From an uncultured Bacteroidales bacterium (GTDB lineage Bacteria > Bacteroidota > Bacteroidia > Bacteroidales > Paludibacteraceae), in the NCBI GenBank assembly GCA_946403215.1, contig CAMIZG010000013.1, positions 1 through 43,871 on the forward strand: 43,871 bases of DNA. The letters run 5' to 3'. Under the pieces are notes generated by a model, which had not been told where the DNA came from, did not search any database, and saw only the letters and a program-made list of their open reading frames with translations. Positions 30,513 through 39,200 of the stretch are shown here, piece after piece (within the stretch, counting starts at the first letter, position 1; each line of letters starts with the position of its first letter). Both the position numbers and the translations under genes were made by a program.

Positions 30513-31231
30513 CAGTCGGCCATGTTGGTGAATACGTTCTGCACATCCTCGTCCTCCTCGATGCGGTCGATGAGTTTCTGTACGGACTCACGCTGCTCGT
30601 CGGTCAGGGTCTTTGTGTCGTTCGGGATGCGGACGAACTCGCAGGACTGGATATCAAAGCCGTTGTCCTCGAGGTACTTCTGCAGTGCGTTGGCCTGGTC
30701 GAAGGCGGCATACAGCACTATCGTGTTCTCCTCCTCATCCACACCGAGTTCTTCTACGCCGAAGTCGATGAGTTCGAGCTCCAGTTCGTCCAGATCAATG
30801 CCATCCTTCATTGTAACAGTGAAGCAGGCTTTCCTGTCGAACAGGAACTGCAGCGAGCCTTGTGTGCCCAGCGTGCCGCCGTGCTTGGTGAAGTACGAGC
30901 GGATATTTGCTACGGTACGCATGTTATTGTCCGTTGCTGTCTCCACGAAGATAGCGATGCCGTGAGGGCCGTAGCCTTCGTAGTTAATCTCTTTGTAGCC
31001 TTCATAGGATTTGTCGGTCGCTTTCTTGATGGCGCGATCGATATTATCCTTCGGCATATTTTCTTTCTTACATTGTTGGATCAGAGTGCGCAGACGCGGG
31101 TTGCTGTCCGGATCCGGTCCGCCCTCGCGGGCTGCAATAGTGATTTCTTTGCCTAATTTGGTAAATGTACGGGCCATGTGACCCCAACGTTTGAGTTTTG
31201 TCGCTTTGCGGTATTCAAATGCTCTTCCCAT
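30512..31231 (-). CDS. yebC: YebC/PmpR/TACO1-family protein
   Basis: 239 residues. The N terminus MGRAFEYRKATKLKRWGHMARTFTKLGKEI is the conserved YebC opening (KRWGHMARTFTKLGKEI), followed by NMPKDNIDRAIKKA and YEGYGPHGIAIFVE, all diagnostic. Members were named as DNA-binding regulators; more recent work on the family links them to translation, helping ribosomes at proline-rich stretches. First gene of the yebC-rsmG-hydrolase group. Confidence 0.95.
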   Translation of the reverse strand: MGRAFEYRKATKLKRWGHMARTFTKLGKEITIAAREGGPDPDSNPRLRTLIQQCKKENMPKDNIDRAIKKATDKSYEGYKEINYEGYGPHGIAIFVETATDNNMRTVANIRSYFTKHGGTLGTQGSLQFLFDRKACFTVTMKDGIDLDELELELIDFGVEELGVDEEENTIVLYAAFDQANALQKYLEDNGFDIQSCEFVRIPNDTKTLTDEQRESVQKLIDRIEEDEDVQNVFTNMAD

Positions 31232-31263
31232 ATTTTTATGTTGTTTTAGTTGTATTTTGGCTT

Positions 31264-31324
31264 TTGGCCATTAGCCATTGGCTTATAGCATCGTTAACTA
31301 ATGGCCAACGGCTAATGGCTAATG
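31264..31324. repeat. Inverted repeat of GGCCATTA-type units between ompA-like gene and yebC
   Basis: TTGGCCATTAGCCATTGGC (31264-31282) and the complementary ATGGCCAACGGCTAATGGC (31301-31319) can form a long stem. Each arm is made of ~7-bp units. It follows the stop of the OmpA-family gene and could help end that transcript. Confidence 0.7.
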
Positions 31325-31331
31325 TCTTTAT

Positions 31332-33938
31332 TTACTGTGCAGGTGCCGGAGCAGGCTCTGTTGCCGGTTGCTCCTCACCCGGGTTGCGGTCGTTGACAAT
31401 CTCGTATTTAACCTCCTCGAAGGTGATCTTGAACTCTACGCGGCGGTTCTTGGCACGTCCGGCCTTCGTCGAGTTGTCAGCGATAGGTACGGTGCTTCCG
31501 TAGCCGTGGGCAGTCATGCGCGTGCCGTCAACGCCGGCCTTTACCAGGTACTCGCGAACGGCTTGAGCACGTTTCTCCGACAGGGTGAGGTTGACGTCGG
31601 CCTTACCTACATTATCGGTGTGACCTTGTACCTCAATGATGTAGTCGGGGTTCTCCTTGAATACGGTGGCTATCTCGTCCAAGATGCCATACGACTTCTT
31701 GACAATCACAGCCTTGCCTGTCTCGAACTGGATACCGGTCATGGCTTTCTTGAGCAAGGAGGTTACAGCGCGCTTAACTTGCGGGCAACCCTTGTTCTCC
31801 TTCACACCGGCAACATACGGGCATTCATCCAGGTAGTCGGGTACTCCGTCGAGGTCGCTATCCTTGTCGCAACCGCAGCTATCCACGTGCTGACGTGCAG
31901 CATATACGGTGCGCGGGCACTTGTCCAGATAGTCAGGTACACCATCCTCATCCAGATCAAGCGGACAACCTTGTTCGTTGATGAAGTTATATGCTTCTTC
32001 AGGTGTGTTCGGGCACTTGTCGAGGTAGTCAGGTACTCCATCGCCGTCGCTATCCTTGTCGCAACCGTTCTCATCAACGTAGGCAGCTGCTTCGGGCAAG
32101 GTGTTCGGGCAGTCGTCGCGGTAGTCGGGCACACCATCATGGTCGGTGTCGCGCGTACAGCCGTTCTCGTCAACTGATGTGCGAGCCTCCTCAGGCGTAT
32201 CCGGACACAGATCCATGTAGTCGGGTACACCGTCAAGATCGGTATCCTTGTTGCAACCGGCTGCATCAACCAAGCCGTATGCCTCATGCGGCGTATCCTG
32301 ACACTCGTCCAGGTAGTCGGGCACACCGTCACCATCCGTGTCGGCAGGGCAACCCAGGGCATCCACGCGGATGTTACGCGGCGTCTTCGGACACATGTCG
32401 AGGTTATCCAGCACGCCGTCCTTGTCGGCGTCACGTTTCTTGTTCGTACCCCAAACAATGCTAAAGCCGAAGGCAACATTCACGCCCGGAGTCTTGTAGG
32501 GCAGGTAGTACTGCTTCTTCGAACTGTTGGTCAGCGAACTCATGTCAGCGTAGTAGGTCGGGATGTAATCCGCAGCCAGGGTCATCATGATACCGTCGTA
32601 CGGAGCAAAGCCCAGTGCTGCACCAATGTTGCCGCCATGACCGTTGATGAACGAGTAGCTGACTGCCAGGTTGAACCAGTTAACCGGACGGAAGAAGCCA
32701 CCCAGGGTCAACTCCTCATATACCTTGTTGTTGTACAGTTTGGTCTGCGACAGGACGCCTACGCCTACGCGGTTCTCCCAGAACAGTCCGTCGATACCTA
32801 TATTTAATCGTGCGCGCGTCAAGCGTGCGTAGCCTCCGGGCTTGGCCGAGGCTTCCAACTGGTTGAGGTAGCCCTGCATGTGATCGCTGATCTGCTGGCT
32901 TATCTCATCGCCATTGATCTTGCCGTTCTCATCGGCTTTGAGTTCAATCGTACCAATTCCGTCGAACGGCATATCGCCTTTCACACTGCCCTTGATGGCG
33001 TTCGTCCAGTAGATGAAGCCCAGGTCATTGATTGCCGCGGAGATCTGCACGTACTTGATGGGCTTGTAGGTGAAGCCGAAGTCGATAGCGGCACCGTAGC
33101 CGGCGGGTTTGATCATCTGCATGATGTTGCCGCCCTCCATCGGTGCGGTGAACTTCTTCATGCGGGCGTCCATGTTCTCAATCAGTCCTTCGCCTTGGGC
33201 AGGCAGCAGGGCTGCGGGATCAAGTGCACCCGGTGCGGACAGGCTCAGGTCACCTTCCACATTCAAGCGTGCATCCTCGCCCGGCTTGCCGGGGGTGAGG
33301 GTGAACTTGTTGATGTTCATGCGCGCATTGGCCAGACCGATCAGGAACTTCAGCCTGCCGCCCAGCACCCACTGGTCATTCAGTGCACGCGTGTAACCGC
33401 CCATGATCTCGGTGTAGGCTTGTGCCGTCACGCCCAGACCAGACAGCGACAGCTGCTTGTCCATGTTCAGACCGATTCCTTCAGGGGTGATGAATGATGT
33501 AGCGATCTCCTTGGATATATTGACACCAGCATCCGCGCGCAGATAGATACCTGCGTGGAAGTAGCCGTCCTGCTTGGTGCGTGCACCGAAGGCCAGGATG
33601 GTGGTGGTCAGATCCAGTCCGATCAGGTTGTTCCGGCGCAGGCGCTTGAGGAACTTTTCTGTCTCACCGGTATTCAAGGCGGTGATCGTTTGTCCGCTCT
33701 TGTTGGTGTACACCAGGTCGCTCATCGCTAAATTGGTGTTACCTGCCCACAGGCTGGTGTAACCCAGTGGCGTGAAACTGATGTATCCGCTGCTCACCGG
33801 CGTCAGTGCAGGGTTGAACAATGTGCGCTGCGGCGAGTTCTCCAGGAAGTACAGCGTGTTCACTTCCTGTGCCGAGATAGCCATGCTGCTCGCGAGGAGG
33901 GCAATAGCTATTGCTGTAGAACGAAAGATGTGTTTCAT
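31332..33938 (-). CDS. Outer-membrane DUF5723-type barrel with seven TSP3 calcium repeats and OmpA domain
   Basis: 868 residues. Signal peptide MKHIFRSTAIAIALLASSMAISA. Residues ~24-495 form a barrel-like region of DUF5723 type (FLENSPQRTLFNPALTP at the start). Residues ~499-720 contain seven ~33-residue thrombospondin type 3 repeats with the core DxDGVPDYxDxCP, expected to bind Ca2+ and hold the chain extended. Residues ~730-850 are an OmpA/Pal domain (GHTDNVGKADVNLTLSEKRA, RRVEF) that grips peptidoglycan. It probably links the outer membrane to the cell wall. It follows a large lipoprotein gene by 15 bp. Confidence 0.92.
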   Translation of the reverse strand: MKHIFRSTAIAIALLASSMAISAQEVNTLYFLENSPQRTLFNPALTPVSSGYISFTPLGYTSLWAGNTNLAMSDLVYTNKSGQTITALNTGETEKFLKRLRRNNLIGLDLTTTILAFGARTKQDGYFHAGIYLRADAGVNISKEIATSFITPEGIGLNMDKQLSLSGLGVTAQAYTEIMGGYTRALNDQWVLGGRLKFLIGLANARMNINKFTLTPGKPGEDARLNVEGDLSLSAPGALDPAALLPAQGEGLIENMDARMKKFTAPMEGGNIMQMIKPAGYGAAIDFGFTYKPIKYVQISAAINDLGFIYWTNAIKGSVKGDMPFDGIGTIELKADENGKINGDEISQQISDHMQGYLNQLEASAKPGGYARLTRARLNIGIDGLFWENRVGVGVLSQTKLYNNKVYEELTLGGFFRPVNWFNLAVSYSFINGHGGNIGAALGFAPYDGIMMTLAADYIPTYYADMSSLTNSSKKQYYLPYKTPGVNVAFGFSIVWGTNKKRDADKDGVLDNLDMCPKTPRNIRVDALGCPADTDGDGVPDYLDECQDTPHEAYGLVDAAGCNKDTDLDGVPDYMDLCPDTPEEARTSVDENGCTRDTDHDGVPDYRDDCPNTLPEAAAYVDENGCDKDSDGDGVPDYLDKCPNTPEEAYNFINEQGCPLDLDEDGVPDYLDKCPRTVYAARQHVDSCGCDKDSDLDGVPDYLDECPYVAGVKENKGCPQVKRAVTSLLKKAMTGIQFETGKAVIVKKSYGILDEIATVFKENPDYIIEVQGHTDNVGKADVNLTLSEKRAQAVREYLVKAGVDGTRMTAHGYGSTVPIADNSTKAGRAKNRRVEFKITFEEVKYEIVNDRNPGEEQPATEPAPAPAQ

Positions 33939-33953
33939 TGTCTTGTCCTCCTA

Positions 33954-35717
33954 TTACTTGTTGTTAGATTGATTATTCAGTTCCAGGTTCAGCGCAGCCT
34001 GTACGTTACCTGCTATGCCAACCTTGATGCTCAGCTTGCTCTTAGCCGGGAAGGCGGCCTGTTTGGTCTTCGTCTCAGCCTCCTCGCCCAGATGAACGCG
34101 GATGCGGATAGAACGGGTCTTGGCTATCTCGTCAAAGTCCTCGGTATGAACCGGTACGGTTACCGTGGTAGCCTGAGGCGTGATGTCGGTGATGCTGGTC
34201 ATCCTGGCGCCGGCTATCTTTATGTTCTTCAGCGGCTTGAGATTCAGTGGCTGGTTGTCCTCGTCGAGGAATTCGGCATCCAGTTGCAGGTCAACGGGTA
34301 TCTCGTTGTTGATGACCAGATACAGAGTCAACTCCGCACTGTCGATCTTGGTAACGATACCACCGGTCATTGCTGCCAGCGAATCCAGTGAGGCACGCTC
34401 CAGATGAACATCCTTGATAGTGTCAACATAAGCGGCATCCAGACCCGGATTGAACTCAAACGGCATCTTGAACAGGAAGTCCATCACAAAGTTTCTGTTC
34501 TGAGTCATGCGGAACTGCTTCATGTCCTTCAGCGTAGCCATCGGGTCATCGATGAGCAGGTCGTACTTGTACGCCAGGCCGGTCACCTCTTTGAGGAAGA
34601 ACCGGTCGATGGTGCCACCCTTGATGGTCTTGTCAAGCAATATGGAACTCTGCACGCTGGCATCCAGCGGAGCGTTGATGGCCAGAATGTTCTGCAGAGG
34701 CTCCAGACGATCCGTCGAACCGCCGTCCCACTGTGCTGGAGTTATCTCGTCGTTGGGGTGGAGCGCCTGGATATAGTAGAAGTACACGCGCAGCGGCATC
34801 GAAAGGCTATAGGTGAATGTCATTTCGATCTCCGGATCTTTCGACGGTAGGATGAACGGCTCGTTGCCGGGGAGCTTGATGGGCACATCCACTGTGCTCT
34901 CATCGCTCGTCTCTTTGGGGTCGGGCTTGAAGTAGCCGTACAGGGCTTTGTATGTCAGCAGCTCGACCTCAAACGAGAAATGGAAAGCCGAACCGGCGCT
35001 CACTGCTACATCTTCGCCGGTCTTGAGCGTGATGATGAACGTGATGCCGGCGGTGTTGATCACATTATCGTTGCCGGGGTCTGCGTTTTCGTTCTTCATC
35101 ATCACCAGCGTGAAGTTATCAACCATGATAGGCACATCGGTGTCCAGATGGAAGTCAGGTAGTTCGATGTCCGTTCCCTTTGCGCGACGGAACTGAGGCC
35201 CTAACTTCAGGGTCACCTTCTTGATGTCCGTCTCGCTGATGCCCAGGCTCTTGACGCTTATTCGGGTGGTGAAGCGGGCTGTGTCGATCACCATGCTATC
35301 CAAACGCTCGTCCGATAGGTCGTCGTTCACGCCGTCGAACGTAATGCTCAGGGGCACAGGTATATTCTGCTCGTAGCCCTTGGCAAGGGTCGATATGCCC
35401 ATGGGTGACAATAATACATCTTCCTCCACCTTTCCGATATAGTCGGTCAGAACGATCTCGTGGAAGTCGCGCACGTGCTTTTCTGAAACGTGCAACTCGA
35501 GCAAGCCTTTGTCGTTGATGATGATGTCGGCCGTTTTGCCGAACAAACCGATCATGTTCCCGAACGAGGTCGTTACTTCGCCAACAGGCAGGCTGAGTTT
35601 GGCTTTAGCCGTACTGTCAACGGTCACCTCCTTCAGGTTAACATCTGAATGGCAACCCGCTAACCCTACTCCCATCATTGCAATGAGAAGCAGACAGTGT
35701 ACTGATTGTTGTTTCAT
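33954..35717 (-). CDS. Large lipoprotein of unknown function, partner of the DUF5723/OmpA protein
   Basis: 587 residues. The N terminus MKQQSVHCLLLIAMMGVGLAGCHSD is a clear lipoprotein signal (lipobox GLAGC). The rest is predicted beta-rich, with many alternating Thr/Val/Ile strands and no recognisable catalytic motif. Closely coupled to the downstream OmpA-family gene (15 bp), it is likely a surface or periplasmic partner of that barrel. I do not recognise a named domain. The C terminus ends in Asn-rich LNLELNNQSNNK. Confidence 0.75.
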   Translation of the reverse strand: MKQQSVHCLLLIAMMGVGLAGCHSDVNLKEVTVDSTAKAKLSLPVGEVTTSFGNMIGLFGKTADIIINDKGLLELHVSEKHVRDFHEIVLTDYIGKVEEDVLLSPMGISTLAKGYEQNIPVPLSITFDGVNDDLSDERLDSMVIDTARFTTRISVKSLGISETDIKKVTLKLGPQFRRAKGTDIELPDFHLDTDVPIMVDNFTLVMMKNENADPGNDNVINTAGITFIITLKTGEDVAVSAGSAFHFSFEVELLTYKALYGYFKPDPKETSDESTVDVPIKLPGNEPFILPSKDPEIEMTFTYSLSMPLRVYFYYIQALHPNDEITPAQWDGGSTDRLEPLQNILAINAPLDASVQSSILLDKTIKGGTIDRFFLKEVTGLAYKYDLLIDDPMATLKDMKQFRMTQNRNFVMDFLFKMPFEFNPGLDAAYVDTIKDVHLERASLDSLAAMTGGIVTKIDSAELTLYLVINNEIPVDLQLDAEFLDEDNQPLNLKPLKNIKIAGARMTSITDITPQATTVTVPVHTEDFDEIAKTRSIRIRVHLGEEAETKTKQAAFPAKSKLSIKVGIAGNVQAALNLELNNQSNNK

Positions 35718-35755
35718 AAATTTATTGTTGTTTTTGTATTAGTTTCCGTTACTTA

Positions 35756-35793
35756 CCTGGTCGCCTGGTCGCCTAGTCAGCTAGTTGACTAGT
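35756..35793. repeat. Octamer tandem repeat at the 3' end of the small anchored protein gene
   Basis: Consecutive 8-bp units CCTGGTCG, CCTGGTCG, CCTAGTCA, GCTAGTTG, then ACTAGT. Read leftward it encodes the last residues (TSQLAD) and stop of the small protein, then fills the gap to the lipoprotein gene. Confidence 0.75.
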
Positions 35794-36204
35794 TTTTCTC
35801 TTCCTCCATCCTATCACTCCCGCAGCGGCTGCGGCGAACAACAGCAGCACCCACGGCTCGCCAACGGGCGAACTCTCGTCGTCGGTGTCACCGGGATCCT
35901 CGTTAGGCTCCTTGCCGCGGCGTATATTACCAATATGCCCCGAACCGCCATCCGAACTGTCCTCAAAGGGCAGTGGGATATATCCTGTCGGAAGCATCGT
36001 TGATGTGGAACGCATAGGAATGTATGTGGCATGTGCGGCCTCTACGTTGGTCACCTGGGAGCTCAGACTGCTGTGCGTGGCTTGCATCGACGAGGTCGAC
36101 ATCCAGGGTAACGTCTGTGAGGCAAACAGCGGCAGGCAGGCCAGTAACAGACCTGCTGCCAGTGTGATGATTCGATTATATGTGTTTTTCATAATAGTAC
36201 TCAT
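35773..36204 (-). CDS. Small exported protein with C-terminal membrane anchor (PVG-span-RKRK)
   Basis: 143 residues (139 if started at the second ATG, 36192, which gives the more usual MKNTYNRII opening). A signal peptide ends at LFASQ. The middle is Ser/Thr/Met-rich (MRSTSTMLPTGY). Then an acidic linker (NEDPGDTDDESS) and the tail SPVGEPWVLLLFAAAAAGVIGWRKRK: a small Pro-Gly motif, a hydrophobic span and a basic cluster. This tripartite tail resembles sorting signals processed by sortase or exosortase-type enzymes, though the enzyme is not visible here. It lies between the giant protein gene and the lipoprotein gene. Confidence 0.7.
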   Translation of the reverse strand: MSTIMKNTYNRIITLAAGLLLACLPLFASQTLPWMSTSSMQATHSSLSSQVTNVEAAHATYIPMRSTSTMLPTGYIPLPFEDSSDGGSGHIGNIRRGKEPNEDPGDTDDESSPVGEPWVLLLFAAAAAGVIGWRKRKTSQLAD

Positions 36205-36234
36205 TTTTGTTGGTATGACAATATTATTTTCCTA

Positions 36235-39200
36235 TTATTTTATCAGATGTCCTTGTGCATCATATACCACTCCGTCCCTTAGCAGGTACAGAATACCGTT
36301 CTGCAGGAACTTGTGCGGCTTGCCGTCCTTGAGCGAGCCTTCGCCGGTGGTGTATTCCACATCCGTTACAATCTCTTCATCCACATTGATCTCGAGCAAG
36401 AACCGCTCGTCGTAGGTGCCTTTCTCCAGATCAATGGTCACATCGCTGATGGCCAGGTTCGTCCTCTCGCCCGTCTCCTGATCAATCAGGTAAACCGAAC
36501 CGCTGAACTCGCTTGGCATACTTAGTGAGTAGGTGCCTGTCTTGCGCACATCCAATCCTACCGGAACAATGTGGTTGCCTACCGACAGCACGTTAGCGGC
36601 CACATCGTAGTTGCCAGCGTAGGTGTAGATGTTGACGGCAAGGTTGTTGCTCTCCATATATACATCCTCACTCAGGGCAAATGTGTCGCAAGCCTGTTCG
36701 CGCAACTCGACGTAGGTGCGGTTAATCATCTCGTCGTTGCTGTCAAGTGCCTGCAAATCAATCGTGTATTTCTTCTCAAGCGGCATTCTGCGTGCTGCAA
36801 CAGAGGAAGGTGTTGTGCCACCGGTGAAGGTCACATTGCCGGTGTATTGCACCATATAACTGTGCATTGCTTTGAATTCGTAGCCTTCGGCACTGGTGAT
36901 GCTGAACTTGTTGTTGGCAGGGTTCCAGCCATAGAAGTAGCGGAAGTTGATGGCATCATTCTCCGGCGATACGAATATAGCTCCGGGTGTGCCGGATGTG
37001 GCTGTGCCTGTATGGGTGTTGAAGATAGGTACGCCCATCATGTTCCAGTGCGAATCGGTGATAGTGTGGCTGAGAGTCTTGTCGCCGCTGTTGGTATACG
37101 TCCTGTCAATCGTGCACGTTTGTGCAGGTACTGTGATTGTTTTGCTGGTCTCGGTGATGCCTCCGACATCGCCTGCTGACGGGAAGTACAGATAGACGCT
37201 GCTGCCTGCTGACTTGTTCTGCCAGATGGCACCTGTCTCGTTGCCGTTGAAGTAATCGTTGTCCAGGATGACGCAGTAGCCCACATTGGCTTTCATCACA
37301 CCGTCATGAGGCATGTCTTCCCAGAACGTGGTTGTTCCGTCTCCGCGGAAGAAGCCCTTGGCGGCGCGCTCATCGCCCGCGTAGCGCTGGATGACGTATG
37401 CATCGCCGTAAGCGCTGTTCAGACCGAATACGTCGGATACATTTACGTCAAACGGGAAGGAGATGAAGTACTTGAGCAGCGGACGGCTGGAGGATGTCCA
37501 GTTGGCTACGTGTCCGAACAGATCATTGTAGTCCAGACGGATAGCGCCGGTTACTCGTTTGGCGGATAGCGAACCGCTTAAGCCGAAGCTGATGGCCGTA
37601 GCTTCTTCTTGTGCGTGACGAATCAGCAGCAGGTCAACGTCCGATAGCGCTTCCGTTATATTGCCACTTGGCGTCCATGCGGTCATCAGACGGTTGGTCT
37701 TGAAGTCGAAGATGGCTGTAATTCCATAGAGACTTGAACCTGAACCGCCGACAATCGTTTCGAAGGACTCCGCACTGCCTACCAGGTAGCGGTCAGCAGA
37801 GTTGTAGTTGGCTATCAGACTGACTTTAGCGCCGGGGACGGCTTTCAGAGATACTTGATATACCCAGTTGCCCTGATCGGCAAACAGCAACTCATTGGCG
37901 GCAAGCGACTGCCCCGGATTGGCGGAAATAGTCGTGCCGGTGGCGTCATCGTTGCGGACTTTGTTGTCAGCACCGTGCATCACAAGGTAACGGGTGTTGC
38001 CGTCACCTTGGGCGGACTTGAGGTACGCACGGCGCAGGGCGTTCGTCTGTTCGTTCCAAGAGAAGCGCACGTTAGCCGGAGCCGGCAGACGCGTATTTCC
38101 TACACCGCCGATAGTGGCGTCACCTACAAGTACTTCGCTCACGCACGGACTGTAATCCGTGGCAATCTGGTACGTGATGTCGATGGATGTGCTTTCAATG
38201 TACCGGCAGTAGTAATGGCTGAACGGATCAGACAGTGTCTGCGTCAGCGAGTAATCCGAACGTGTCATGACGTTGTCCGTGTGGTTCAGGTAGTAATCCC
38301 AACCACCGTCAGCTGATTCGGTACGGATATAGTAATTACCCGTGTATTTCTCGCTGTACGCTCCGGTAGCGTAACCGGTAGCGGGCTGCGTGATGATGAA
38401 GTTATGAACACCGCTCTCGCTTACGGATGTCAGATCTATCGTGTTCCTGTCTGTCCACGTCGGTACGCCAACACCGCTGATACCTGTACATTGTTGTATC
38501 TTCAGCGAACGAGACGTTACGTCAGATGCTTTATGCACAAATACTGAAATGGTCTTCTCTGTGCTTGCAGCTCCCTTGATAATTTCCGAAGCGTGCGTGT
38601 GGCTGCTGCCGTCGTTCCAGGTGTATAGCACGCGGTAGTCGTTGGTGGATATCGGGTACTCTACCGACATCTTGAGCGTACCATCCGTACCGGTTGTCAG
38701 TTTGAAGACGTACTCACCGGCTACAGTGGTGGTGATCTGCGCATGATGGTCGTTCAGTTCGCTATACTTCGTATTGGCCGTCGTAAAGGGCAGATTGGTG
38801 CAAGCCGAGCTGGTTATAGTGGCCGCATCGTACGTAAAGATGTGGTTGAAGGTGTTGTGCGTGAACTCTTTGTACAATAGGAAATCATAGGTGGTATTCG
38901 CGTCCAGCACTTTCGTCACGGCAAATGTGGTGGCGCCTTGCTCGGCAGCCCTCAAGCTGGTAGAGTTAGCCCAACCGTCCCACGTACCGGTTATGCTGTA
39001 GCCGCTCTTTTCGTCGTTGTAACGCATCCAGTAACCTACACTCTGGCGGTAGTTCTCACCATGACCGCCACCGGCGGCATCGTATGTCCACGATGAACTG
39101 TAGTATGTACAGTTGTCGTCATTCTTTTTCCAGTTATCCGTTTTGGCCGACTCCGGCACAAACATTGTAGCGTAGGAGTCAAAGTCATGACGGTAAACCG

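Noticed and set aside
31802..32479. Seven regular ~100-bp repeats that might look like a CRISPR or satellite array
   Set aside because: The period matches the ~33-residue TSP3 calcium repeats of a coding frame; there are no short identical repeats with unique spacers. No CRISPR array or cas gene is seen anywhere in the window.
32286..32807. Long open frames on the plus strand opposite the OmpA/TSP3 gene
   Set aside because: They are mirror frames of the DxDxDG repeats; the minus-strand protein has signal peptide, TSP3 and OmpA domains and is clearly the real gene.
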